Source: Coemansia sp. RSA 487
Lineage: Eukaryota; Kickxellomycota; Kickxellomycetes; Kickxellales; Kickxellaceae
Assembly: GCA_027577595.1 (NCBI GenBank)
Contig: JANBRJ010000078.1
Span: 1-64,000, forward strand
Direction: 5' to 3'
Length of the DNA stretch: 64,000 bases
Shown here in pieces: positions 1 through 8,887 of the stretch. The stretch's first letter is position 1. The number at the start of each line of letters is the position of its first letter. The notes beneath the pieces were generated by a model. The model made no database searches, was not told where the DNA came from, and worked only from the letters and a program-made list of their open reading frames with translations. Made by a program: the position numbers and the translations under genes.

Positions 1-456
1 GTTTACCACTATTTAACAGCATGCCATGTCATCACAGATAGATGGACTTTTCTCCTCTGGTTTCGGTCTTCAGTTTTGATAATATACTTTTATTCATATT
101 AAATAAATTGTATGCTTACCAATTATTATAAGCCTCCTTAGTAATATTTCAATGGTAATAAAAGCCACTGTTTTTATTGAATAAGTGAATAGGAGGAACT
201 TTAGCTGTCAATATTTCTATTTATAACAGTCCATTATGCTTCAACATAATACAGTGGTATCAACTTTGATGTGCATTGGCACAAATGATTTCCACAACAG
301 GAAACACTGGAAACATCTGGGGTTGCTGATCTGAAGAAGCACTGCCAAGCAATAGAATGCCTTGAAATGCTTTTTGGATGAGCCTTGCTATTTTAATAAA
401 TGCCTTCCTCCTGAAACTTGCAGCTATTGTTTGTTATGCCAGCTTTACATAGAAGA
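1..456. other. AT-rich non-coding start of window
   Basis: AT-rich sequence with no frame that looks coding on either strand. No RNA gene or repeat was recognised. It may belong to the same decayed transposon that leaves a transposase fragment a little further right, but nothing here can be matched to it directly. Confidence 0.5.
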
Positions 457-747
457 TCAACCATATGTCGTATGTCTACATGGATATCTAAATGTTGTCA
501 AATACTCTTTCAGAGATTCCCAGTTTTCAGCACGACTTGATCGGCTTGCCCAGATCGCGAAATCAGCTATAATAGCCATGTCAACAGCCACGAATATAGA
601 AGTGGCCATTAAGTTAGGGCTATTTCGAGCCATTATGTCAATGGCTGCAATCCAAGCTTGCTGTTCGTTGGCGGAAATCGCCCTTAAGTTGTGGGAATCT
701 GTACTGCGTTGTAACAGTGCGTACGTTATTTGCAGAGGAAGCTGGAT
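457..747 (-). other. unidentified open frame, about 96 codons
   Basis: The minus strand is open between two TGA codons with balanced amino-acid composition. It contains segments such as AISANEQQAWIAAIDIMA and FVAVDMAIIADFAIWA, which look like a real protein with one hydrophobic stretch. There is no ATG at the start of the frame, so it could be an internal exon or a gene remnant. It follows the transposase fragment on the same strand and may be cargo of the same decayed element. I do not recognise the family. Chance is possible in DNA of this length. Confidence 0.3.
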
Positions 748-812
748 TCATCTTGAAACTAAATTAGACCTATGTGGTGCTACCAATTGCCATGCTATTG
801 ACGCTAGGGCTG

Positions 813-1290
813 TTACGTAGGAGTATGGTATATATATTCGAAACAGTCCCAGCGTCTATAGTGTAACAACATTACACCCATGGTGGTTGTTGAAATGCTT
901 CTTGTTATAGGCACATTTCCCTTTGCTGGTTTCCCTATCAATGAGCAACCAAAGTTTCTTTGGATGTGCAATTTAAATCCGGCCTTGTGAATGGAAATGC
1001 AGCTTGTGGTAAAGCCAAGACTGGCCATCTTCTCCCACTGCTCAATTATTTCCTTCCTCAATGTAAGTACTCTGTCAAAGTTTTGTTCTGCAGGGAGCTT
1101 TTCTAGTTTATCTAGTGTTAAGCAACATTTTCCAATCAAATGCCTATGTAGTAAACAGCTTTCTCCACAAAGTTCAGCTTGTGCCTCATGCTTCCAAGTG
1201 CAAATATAATGCCAGCTAATGTAAACGACTTGCCACGCCTGTGTAAATGTTTTTTTTTGGAATGCAAAATACAGCATGTGCTTGAAAAGT
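813..1290 (-). pseudogene. decayed Tc1/mariner-like (IS630-type) transposase fragment
   Basis: The minus strand reads through the middle of an IS630/Tc1-type DDE transposase. A helical stretch (LTLDKLEKLP, then RVLTLRKEIIEQWEKM) is followed by the region of the first catalytic aspartate. Relatives usually have a DEAGF-type motif there; here it reads HKAGF followed by KLHIQRN, so the aspartate is gone. The segment PAKGNVPITRSISTTTMG then matches the next conserved strand. No second or third catalytic segment follows within the window. Positions 1155-1229 are about 83% identical by eye to 35875-35949, just inside the left end of the Fanzor-bearing transposon, so the two elements are related. 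This copy is inactive. Confidence 0.7.
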
Positions 1291-1770
1291 GGTTGCGTAT
1301 GTATACTGCAGTGCATAGCTCCACATACTCGTATTTTAACATCTTCGTGCAGATGTTTGGTACCACCAGAGCTAACAGAATGGAATAGAACAGATCCCCC
1401 TCCCCTCGTCCAGCACCGCTTCAGCAAACCAAAGTTACCGAACAATGGGAAGGGGGCGTATACTCTTTCTCGGAACAATCAAAGAAGCCATCCCTACTTT
1501 TGACTTTTGTATCTGACCATCCTTTTTCCGGCTGTGCTCAGCTTTTTTTTTCTTTTAGCTCAGCGTTTTGCGTGTTCCATGCCAACGCAGAAATACTATA
1601 CATTGAGAGCTAGGAATCATCCTCCTTCTCATCCCGTTCAACTGAAAAGTTATTCCAAACAAATAAACACCAGCATATATTTTTATTTCTTGTAATATAT
1701 CTCTTCGAACATTTCTAACCCACCCTCTCAGCCTGTGTGTACACTAGGAAAATCCACACATTTTCCAGAA
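1291..1770. other. non-coding region before the RTA1-like gene
   Basis: Low-complexity, pyrimidine-rich sequence rises toward the start codon at 1771, as is usual for promoters and leaders of the plus-strand genes here. Several short overlapping frames occur but none resembles a protein. A frame open from GTG at 1735 is continuous with the gene below but is probably leader. Confidence 0.5.
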
Positions 1771-2802
1771 ATGTCGTTCGCTGTGTTTGAGCCTACGATT
1801 GGTGGCGCAAACACATACTATCTCCCGGTGCACGGTGACTTTGAGGCATATACGCCGTTCTTGCAGTATGAGCCCAGCAGCAACGTCGCGTATGGCGTGG
1901 GCGGCGTGTTCGCAGCACTGGTCATTGCCACTGCAGCTATCACCGCTTTGGCGCGGGCGCGCGTGTTCTTCGTGGCGTCGGTTGCCAGCGCCAGCCTGAT
2001 GGTCTCGATGTTCCTGCGCGGATCACTGCACGAGGGCAGCGCCACGGGTATATACGTGGCGTCGCTTCTGCTCGACTCGGTGGGCGCCATTCTCCTTCTG
2101 CTATTAACCATGGTGCTTTTGGCTGTATGGATGGCCCAGCAAGCGTCCACAGGGATCTCCGCAGACGAAGGGGTGCCACCGCTTGCGGTGCTTGTGGGCG
2201 TTGTTGCAAGCGTCGTTGCTGTTGGGTGCATTGTGCTCGAGTGCACAGGCGTTCCGCTGACATTCTACCACACCGTGTGGTACCACCGCATCGGCCACCA
2301 GCTGCACATCACTGCGGTTGCCACAGTCCTGGCTGCCAGCGGTCTCGGACTGCTTGTGACTCTGTGGACCGCATCCACCACGCAGTCCGTGATGGCGCCG
2401 CTGGAGCTGGCCAGCCTTGCCGTGCCCTTCGGAATGCTGTGCGTGTGGGCCGCCTATGCGCTTGCCCAGGCAAAGATGCCGCTTGACTCAGTGGCCAACA
2501 CCAGCGAGGTTGCGTGGTACTTGCTTAATGTCCTGCCGCTGGCTATGGTTCTTGTTCTCTGGGTTGTTTCTAACGCTCCCAGGTTCTTTGTCCTGTACCA
2601 GCAGCAAAAGCCGCAAAAGTACCTGAGCGACGCTTACGCAGGCGGTCTTGTCAGGGACAGAAAGTCCCGCCCAGCCAGCTACTACACATATCCGTACGAC
2701 GACGAGCCTCCGTCGTATCCAATGCGACTACCCAGCGGACATGCTCGTAAGGCCGACACCCCCGAGGACAAGATCCAAAGAGCCATTCTGCGCTATGCCT
2801 GA
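1771..2802 (+). CDS. seven-helix membrane protein, RTA1-like (tentative)
   Basis: A 343-residue polytopic membrane protein. After a short N-terminus comes YEPSSNVAYGVGG, similar to the Y-x-PS-x-x-N motif opening the first helix of RTA1-like fungal proteins. About seven hydrophobic helices follow, spread over residues 40-275, with a polar cytoplasmic tail rich in Arg, Tyr and Pro. RTA1-like proteins are plasma-membrane lipid-exporter or resistance proteins that are widespread in fungi. The later family motifs (R-x-x-x-R and HP near the last helix) are not clearly present, so the assignment rests on topology and the first motif. The chosen ATG at 1771 follows a pyrimidine-rich leader and starts MSFAVFEP. 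It could instead be an unrelated 7-TM family. Confidence 0.55.
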   Translation: MSFAVFEPTIGGANTYYLPVHGDFEAYTPFLQYEPSSNVAYGVGGVFAALVIATAAITALARARVFFVASVASASLMVSMFLRGSLHEGSATGIYVASLLLDSVGAILLLLLTMVLLAVWMAQQASTGISADEGVPPLAVLVGVVASVVAVGCIVLECTGVPLTFYHTVWYHRIGHQLHITAVATVLAASGLGLLVTLWTASTTQSVMAPLELASLAVPFGMLCVWAAYALAQAKMPLDSVANTSEVAWYLLNVLPLAMVLVLWVVSNAPRFFVLYQQQKPQKYLSDAYAGGLVRDRKSRPASYYTYPYDDEPPSYPMRLPSGHARKADTPEDKIQRAILRYA

Positions 2803-3384
2803 TGCTGCAACAAACAACAATGGCCCCTCCCCCTGAAGCCAGGCGCTTGGCACGCTTTGTTTGCCGTTTTTCTTCTGTGTGGCTCCCATCAAGGCCACGC
2901 AAACAAAGCATCCAACAAAAACATTGCTTTGCTTTGCTTGTGTTTGTTGATGCTTTTGGTTGGCTGGAATTCGCTCAGACGATGCGCATATACAGTTTTC
3001 CCTGAAAAGCAAAAAAAAAACCATGCACCGCTTCTCCGTTAGTATTCGTGTTCCTTGCTTCTCATAATTTGTCCTTTATTCTCTTTTAAACTTCAATTCG
3101 CTTTACCCACCACCAACCCACCCTTTCCTTGCATCTCGCGCAGAGTTCGTGCCAAAGGTAACTTAATAAACAGACTTTAGCCACCACAAAGCACTCTTCA
3201 CAATAAAGAGTCAGACGTTACTACCTTTTACGTTATTTCTGCCAACTTTACATCTTTTTTAAATTTCGCCGATTGTAGCTTTTCTTTATTATTGCTTAGG
3301 TTTCCGCAGACTTTTCTTTCTCCTGCCTCGGTTTCTTCCACACGCCTTTTTAAATCGCCAATCCCCTCCCCTGCCTCCACAATT
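2803..3384. other. intergenic region and septin leader
   Basis: About 580 bases between two plus-strand genes. The second half is strongly pyrimidine-rich and probably holds the septin promoter and 5' leader. No coding signal or RNA gene was recognised. Confidence 0.5.
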
Positions 3385-4725
3385 ATGCGTTCAGCAGCTA
3401 GCAGCTCTCCGGCACAGCAGCCCGCCACCGGCGCTGGCGCCTCCAAGAAGAAGATGAACGGATACGTCGGGTTCTCCAACTTCCCCAACCAAGAGCACCG
3501 CCGGTCGGTCAAGCGCGGCTTCAACTTTACGCTGATGGTTGTTGGCGAGTCCGGACTGGGAAAAAGCACTCTTGTCAACACGCTGTTTGAAAGCAAGGTG
3601 TATCCGACCAAGGATTCTGACGACAACGGGATGGGCCTGTCCAGCAGCGCAGCGCGCAGCGGAGGTGCAGCGGATGCGCAGAAGCGCACGGTTGAGATCA
3701 CCTCTGTCAGCGCCGACATCCAGGAAAACGGAGTCAAGCTCAGGCTCTCTGTGGTCGACACGCCCGGGTTCGGCGACTCCATCAACAACGAGAGTGCATG
3801 GAGACCCATTTTGGAGAACATTGAGTCCCGCTTCGATGCGTACTTGGCGCAAGAGAACCGTGTCAACCGTAGCAAGATCGTTGACAACCGCGTCAATGCG
3901 CTCCTGTACTTTATCAAGCCTACCGGTCACTCGCTGCGTGCCATCGACATCGAGTTCATGAAGCAGCTGCATACGCGCGTCAACCTTATCCCTGTCATCG
4001 CCAAATCCGATACGCTGACGCCGCGCGAGGTCGAGCTGTTCAAGGCGCGCGTGCTTGCCGACATCAACTACCACGGCATCCACATCTTCAAGCCGGTCTC
4101 GGACCAGTACGACGACCCTGAGACCGTGGCTGACAACAAGGCCATTGCTGCAAAAATCCCGTTTGCCATCGTCGGCAGCGAGAAGCTGGTGGACCGCGCC
4201 GACGGCACGCGTGTGCGTGGCCGCCAGTATCCGTGGGGCGTCATTGAGGTCGAGAACGAGGCACACAACGACTTTGTCTCGCTGCGCCAAATGCTCCTGC
4301 GCACGCATATGGAGGAGCTGCGCGACGAGACCGACGTGTCTCTGTACGAGTCGTACCGCACACAGAAGCTGCTTGCCCTGGGCCATGTGCAAGACAACGG
4401 TGTGTTCCGCGAGTTCAATCCGCGCTTGCAGCTGGAGGAGGAAGAGCGCTTGCACGCCGCCAAGATGACCAAGCTGGAGGCCGAGATGTCTGCGGTGTTC
4501 AGGCAGAAGGTGCAGGAAAAGGAGGAGAAGCTGAAAAAATCCGAGGAGGAGCTGTACTCGCGCCACAAGCAGATGAAGGCTGTGCTGGAGAAGCAGAGGC
4601 GTGATCTGGACGAGAAGAAGACCTCCATTGCGCCCTCTGGCCCGATGCATGGGCACACTGGCGTCCATCTCGATGCCGCCCAGCGCATGCCTTCCAAGGA
4701 CAAGAAGAAGCGGGGCTTCTTCTGA
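3385..4725 (+). CDS. CDC3: septin, Cdc3/Spn1/AspB class
   Basis: A 446-residue septin, a GTP-binding protein that assembles into filaments at the septum and bud neck. The P-loop GESGLGKST is at residues 54-62, the G3 motif DTPGFGD starts at 125 and the G4 motif AKSD at 206. A variable N-terminal extension comes before FNFTLMVVGESG, and WRPILENIESRFDAYL matches the Cdc3/AspB type. The C-terminus (about 355-420) is a charged coiled coil rich in Glu and Lys, used for pairing with a partner septin. The frame is open upstream from a TTG at 3292, but MRSAASSSPAQ at 3385 is the first ATG. Class assignment within septins is by eye. Confidence 0.9.
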   Translation: MRSAASSSPAQQPATGAGASKKKMNGYVGFSNFPNQEHRRSVKRGFNFTLMVVGESGLGKSTLVNTLFESKVYPTKDSDDNGMGLSSSAARSGGAADAQKRTVEITSVSADIQENGVKLRLSVVDTPGFGDSINNESAWRPILENIESRFDAYLAQENRVNRSKIVDNRVNALLYFIKPTGHSLRAIDIEFMKQLHTRVNLIPVIAKSDTLTPREVELFKARVLADINYHGIHIFKPVSDQYDDPETVADNKAIAAKIPFAIVGSEKLVDRADGTRVRGRQYPWGVIEVENEAHNDFVSLRQMLLRTHMEELRDETDVSLYESYRTQKLLALGHVQDNGVFREFNPRLQLEEEERLHAAKMTKLEAEMSAVFRQKVQEKEEKLKKSEEELYSRHKQMKAVLEKQRRDLDEKKTSIAPSGPMHGHTGVHLDAAQRMPSKDKKKRGFF

Positions 4726-5022
4726 GGCTCTGGGCCAGGTGTTCCTCCTCCTCTCTTCCTCCCCCTCTCCTTTCTTTTCTGACGTTTGACACCACTATTA
4801 TGTCCTTTTTCTTTTTGCTACTTTCTGGAATAAACACATACTTTATCGCTTATACTTGTCACATGTACGCCCATATATAACGTGAGTGAGGGGCGATGTC
4901 GATAACTGAAGGGGGACCATGCGCGGGTGGTTTCCAAGTCGCTAGTTACGCTCTATCACTGTTACTTCCATTAGTCAGTTTATATATGCACCTTTTTTTT
5001 TTCCTCAGCGATATCAAAAACA

Positions 5023-5724
5023 ATGAATGTCGTACTTGGTAGCCGAGGCGCCGTTATCGGAGTACGGTTCCTACAAACATTGTCATCCACAACACACCCA
5101 GGAGGACATTTCGGAGCACCCAGGCATAGCCACAGCAGCAACAGTAGCCAAGCAACACGGACATACACTAGCGGTGGGCATAACGGGCATCTGTTCGACA
5201 GCAACCGGCTGGTGGAACGGCTCGAGACACAAGGGTTCAACCAACAACAGTCCGAGGCAATCGTTCAATCTGTCACGGATGTGCTACAGGAAAGCACTAC
5301 ATCGATACTAAGCAACATTGTGACCAAGGCGGAGCAAGACAAAACACTGTACATGTACAAGGTGGATTTTGCGCAACTCAAGTCCGAGATTCAAATGATG
5401 GAAAAGACGGACTTTTCGATGATGAAGGCCGAAAACGAGCGGCTCCAGGGCGAAGTCAACAAGCTCAAGCAAAAGCTGCGCGAGGAAATCACTAGAACGC
5501 AAGCAGGGGTTCGGCTGGATATGAGTTTGGAGAAAGGGAGAGCCAGAGACGAGCAGGCAGTGCACGAGATTAAAATTAGGGAGACCGATGCCAAGATCGA
5601 GCAGGAGATCTCGGGGCTGCGCACGCAAATGGAGAGCATCAAGTTCAGCATCCTCCAGTACATGATCGGTACCATCACGGGTACGGGTGCGCTTATCCTG
5701 GCATACCTGCGCATGTTCAAGTAG
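5023..5724 (+). CDS. FMP32: mitochondrial coiled-coil protein, DUF1640 (Fmp32/CCDC90) family
   Basis: A 233-residue protein. The N-terminus is basic and Ser-rich, consistent with mitochondrial import. The family core starts at FDSNRLVERLETQGFNQQQ (about residue 58). A long coiled coil follows (about 100-205), and a single C-terminal hydrophobic helix near ILQYMIGTITGTGALILAYL ends three residues before the C-terminus. This is the architecture of yeast Fmp32 and animal CCDC90B/MCUR1, inner-membrane proteins tied to cytochrome oxidase assembly and calcium-uniporter regulation. Length is normal for the family and no introns are needed. A T-rich run directly precedes the start. Confidence 0.85.
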   Translation: MNVVLGSRGAVIGVRFLQTLSSTTHPGGHFGAPRHSHSSNSSQATRTYTSGGHNGHLFDSNRLVERLETQGFNQQQSEAIVQSVTDVLQESTTSILSNIVTKAEQDKTLYMYKVDFAQLKSEIQMMEKTDFSMMKAENERLQGEVNKLKQKLREEITRTQAGVRLDMSLEKGRARDEQAVHEIKIRETDAKIEQEISGLRTQMESIKFSILQYMIGTITGTGALILAYLRMFK

Positions 5725-6053
5725 CACAGCTGCTTGCCTTTTTTCTCTCTCTCCCTCTCTCTGTGTGTTTGTCTGATTTCGTTATCAGACGATATACAAA
5801 AAGCGCGGGAAACGATGGCAGAAACGCGTGGGAAAAAAATTAAATGGTACAAGTCCCGCAGACAGCATGGGTTTCAGAGGCCTTTCTGGGAGAATTGGCT
5901 CCTTTCTTCTCTCCTCTTCGCAACTAAAGCTTTAGATGCTCTTTTCCTCTCTTATTATTCAACCTCGAAACGTCCTTGAATACACTTTTTTTTTACCTTA
6001 ATCTCCTCTACTTTTTCTTTTTTAACCCGCACCTCCGAGAAGCTAAAGCAAAA
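5725..6053. other. intergenic region
   Basis: A CT-microsatellite-like stretch around 5740-5770 is followed by a T-rich leader before the next ATG. Nothing else was recognised. Confidence 0.5.
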
Positions 6054-7757
6054 ATGATGATCCGGTCGCTCTGTTCTCGCAGTCTACGACAACAAGTGGC
6101 CGTCGCCACCACGAGAGCAGTAAGAGGGTTTGGCAGCCAGGCTGATATGACGGTTATCAGGGACACAGTGGACGCGAATGCGCAGCAGTTCCGAGACAAC
6201 GCGGCAAGCATGGCGGAGGCTGTTGCGGACCTGGAAGCCAAGGTGGCAAAGGCAGCGCAGGGTGGCAGTGAGCGCGCGCGGCAGAAGCACGTGGGGCGCA
6301 ACAAACTACTGCCGCGAGACCGCGTAGGCAGGCTCCTGGATCCAGGGTCGGGGTTCCTGGAGCTGTCGCAGCTAGCGGGGCATTCGCTGTACAGCGATGA
6401 GATCCCGGGCGGCGGGATAATCACAGGCATCGGGCGCATCAACGGCGTCGAGTGCATGGTTGTTGCCAACGATGCCACCGTCAAGGGCGGCACATACTAC
6501 CCGATCACCGTCAAGAAGCACCTGCGAGCGCAGGAGATTGCGCGCGAGAACAACCTGCCGTGTGTGTACCTGGTGGATTCGGGTGGCGCTAACCTGCCGC
6601 ACCAGTCCGACGTCTTCCCGGACCGCGACCACTTTGGCCGCATCTTCTACAACCAGGCGACGATGTCAGCAATGGCCATTCCGCAGATCGCTGTTGTCAT
6701 GGGGTCGTGCACCGCCGGCGGCGCCTACGTCCCTGCAATGGCCGACGAGAGCATCATTGTGCGCAACCAGGGAACCATCTTCCTCGCCGGCCCGCCGCTG
6801 GTCAAGGCAGCCACCGGTGAGGTCGTCAGCGCCGAGGATCTGGGCGGCGCCGATCTGCACTGCCGCACGTCGGGCGTCACCGACCACTACGCGTCAAGCG
6901 ACGACCACGCGCTGGCGCTTGCGCGTCAGGCCGTCGCCAGCCTCAACTGGACCAAGCCAACCGGCCAGCTCGCCATGCACGCGCCAGAAGACCCGCTGCT
7001 CCCGGCAGAAGACCTTGGCGGCATCGTCGGCACAAACCTCAAGCGCACATTCGATGTCAGGCAGGTCATCGCACGCATTGTCGACGGCAGCAGGTTCCAC
7101 GAGTTCAAGCGCCTGTACGGCACCACGCTTGTGACAGGATTCGCCCACCTGCACGGCCAGCCTGTTGGCATCGTTGCCAACAACGGCATCCTCTTTGCTG
7201 AGTCTGCGCAGAAGGGCGCGCACTTCATCGAGCTCTGCGCGCAGCGTGGCATCCCGCTCATCTTTTTGCAGAACATCACCGGATTCATGGTAGGGTCGTC
7301 GGCTGAGGCCGGCGGCATCGCCAAGCACGGCGCCAAGCTGGTCCCCGCCGTTGCGTGTGCGCGCGTGCCACAGTTCACGGTCCTTATCGGCGGCAGCTTT
7401 GGCGCAGGCAACTACGGCATGTGTGGCCGCGCATACTCGCCGCGCTTCCTTTGGATGTGGCCCAACGCGCGTATCTCCGTTATGGGTGGCGAGCAGGCGT
7501 CCAACGTGCTTGCGCAAGTCAAGCGCGACGGAATGGAGCTGCGCAACCAGGCTTGGTCATCCGAGGAAGAGGAGGCTTTCAAGAAACCCATCGTTGACAA
7601 GTACGAGGCAGAAGGCCACCCGTACTTCTCCACGGCCAGGCTCTGGGACGATGGCGTCATCCGCCCTCACGATACGCGCCGCGTGCTGGCTCTGGCGCTG
7701 TCTGCGTCGCTTAACAAGCCCATTGAGAAGACGAACTTTGGTGTCTTCCGCATGTGA
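6054..7757 (+). CDS. MCCB: 3-methylcrotonyl-CoA carboxylase beta subunit, mitochondrial
   Basis: A 567-residue carboxyltransferase subunit of 3-methylcrotonyl-CoA carboxylase. It moves a carboxyl group from biotin to 3-methylcrotonyl-CoA in leucine breakdown in the mitochondrial matrix. Arg-rich residues 1-30 look like a transit peptide. The N-terminal half has [17 protein letters not shown] and [13 protein letters not shown]. The two glycine-rich oxyanion segments are visible ([13 protein letters not shown] and [16 protein letters not shown]), as is [11 protein letters not shown]. The segment [19 protein letters not shown] fits MCC beta better than propionyl-CoA carboxylase beta. The start is the ATG pair at 6054/6057; the upstream open frame is hydrophobic leader without transit-peptide character. 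Confidence 0.93.
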   Translation: MMIRSLCSRSLRQQVAVATTRAVRGFGSQADMTVIRDTVDANAQQFRDNAASMAEAVADLEAKVAKAAQGGSERARQKHVGRNKLLPRDRVGRLLDPGSGFLELSQLAGHSLYSDEIPGGGIITGIGRINGVECMVVANDATVKGGTYYPITVKKHLRAQEIARENNLPCVYLVDSGGANLPHQSDVFPDRDHFGRIFYNQATMSAMAIPQIAVVMGSCTAGGAYVPAMADESIIVRNQGTIFLAGPPLVKAATGEVVSAEDLGGADLHCRTSGVTDHYASSDDHALALARQAVASLNWTKPTGQLAMHAPEDPLLPAEDLGGIVGTNLKRTFDVRQVIARIVDGSRFHEFKRLYGTTLVTGFAHLHGQPVGIVANNGILFAESAQKGAHFIELCAQRGIPLIFLQNITGFMVGSSAEAGGIAKHGAKLVPAVACARVPQFTVLIGGSFGAGNYGMCGRAYSPRFLWMWPNARISVMGGEQASNVLAQVKRDGMELRNQAWSSEEEEAFKKPIVDKYEAEGHPYFSTARLWDDGVIRPHDTRRVLALALSASLNKPIEKTNFGVFRM

Positions 7758-7893
7758 GAACTGATGGGGGAGAGGAGGAGGAGGAGGAGGATGAGTCTTT
7801 CTCAGCCTTACGGACTCGTAAATGTTCTTTCGATTCGATTTAATAATAACTCCTTATTGTTCTATGTTTCAATTCAAGACTGATCGCCTTTCA

Positions 7894-8604
7894 TCAGCTT
7901 TTTGTTCCAGCCGTTGCTATGCTGTCAAGAAACTCCTGGTACCTGGTGCGCCATGCCGCGTTGCACGGGACAAAATGTCCGCCCTCATGCTCCATGACAA
8001 CAGCAGCGTCGCCTGCAAACGCCCTGTCCGCCAGCTCCCTCCCGCGCGCCATCGGCACCACCAGATCAGTTCTTCCCAGCATATGGAGCGACGGCACCAC
8101 GATCCTCCCGGCTCCCTTTATCAGCGCATCGAATTGCGGCACATCCGGGTAAAACCCAGCAAAGAAAAACGCAAATTTCAGTGCCTGCAGTGGCCGCACG
8201 CTGTCTATAAGCGCACGCACATCGCTGTCATATGCTGTATCCTGGGATTGTGAAGCATGCATCAGCGCAGCTATGATGGCTGCCATCCCGGCGCCTTGCG
8301 AAAACCCCACAATCCCGTCAAACGGCCCGTGCTCCTTCATTGCTTGCACAACCGCCTGCGTGCTCTGCTTGATCCCCTCCCACGCTGGCTGCTTTGGGTC
8401 TCCGCGGTTCCACCACGCTGCTGACGACAATCCTTCGTCCTCTACGAGTTCTTCGTCGGTGTTCTGGAACTCTGTTGCTTCAATCGGCGCTGTGATATAC
8501 ACCATCTCCATCCTGCGCTTCATGTTGCGCCGGAACGGGCCTGTGCGATCCCGGAACTTTTTCGCATTCTGTGTGTATCCGTGCAAACAAAGAACCCTGT
8601 ACAT
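7894..8604 (-). CDS. FSH1/OVCA2-type serine hydrolase
   Basis: A 236-residue alpha/beta hydrolase of the FSH1 family. The N-terminus YRVLCLHGYTQNAKKF is the family's oxyanion strand-loop. The nucleophile elbow GFSQGAGM carries Ser102. The acidic residue lies in LGRTDLVVP and the histidine in EGGHFVPC, completing a Ser-Asp-His triad. Substrates of yeast Fsh proteins are poorly known. Only an in-frame TTG lies upstream, so the ATG at 8604 is chosen. It is convergent with MCCB, with only 136 bases between the stop codons. Confidence 0.88.
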   Translation of the reverse strand: MYRVLCLHGYTQNAKKFRDRTGPFRRNMKRRMEMVYITAPIEATEFQNTDEELVEDEGLSSAAWWNRGDPKQPAWEGIKQSTQAVVQAMKEHGPFDGIVGFSQGAGMAAIIAALMHASQSQDTAYDSDVRALIDSVRPLQALKFAFFFAGFYPDVPQFDALIKGAGRIVVPSLHMLGRTDLVVPMARGRELADRAFAGDAAVVMEHEGGHFVPCNAAWRTRYQEFLDSIATAGTKS

Positions 8605-8887
8605 GCCTTTTTTTCCTACCAAGAAGTCTATGAAAATGATAAGGAATCAAAGGAAGAGAAAAAGAGATAGCACTCGTTGTATGCGCAATCGACTTTGAGA
8701 AGAGCAAAATATTAGCTAACTACTGATCAAACAAATATTTCTGTAATCTGATCAACGCCATTTTTTGTAGGCAGGCAGGCATTTCCATTTCCCAGCCATT
8801 CTTTTTTTTTTTTTTTTTTTTTTGCTGAAAAGGATATAATGGAATTGAATGTGTGCATTAAAAGAGAAGAAAGAAAAAGGAATGCTT
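8605..8887. repeat. intergenic region with poly-T run
   Basis: A short spacer between two minus-strand genes. It holds an uninterrupted run of over 20 T around 8802-8823, read as poly-A on the minus strand and probably in the 3' region of the UAP1 transcript. Confidence 0.6.

Noticed and set aside
362-820. Plus-strand 152-codon frame
   Set aside because: It overlaps a better coding candidate on the minus strand and has no recognisable domain; its Cys/Ala-rich composition looks like a shadow frame.
3391-4668. 425-codon minus-strand frame opposite the septin
   Set aside because: It is antisense to a clear septin gene; its length follows from the GC-rich codon use of the sense strand.
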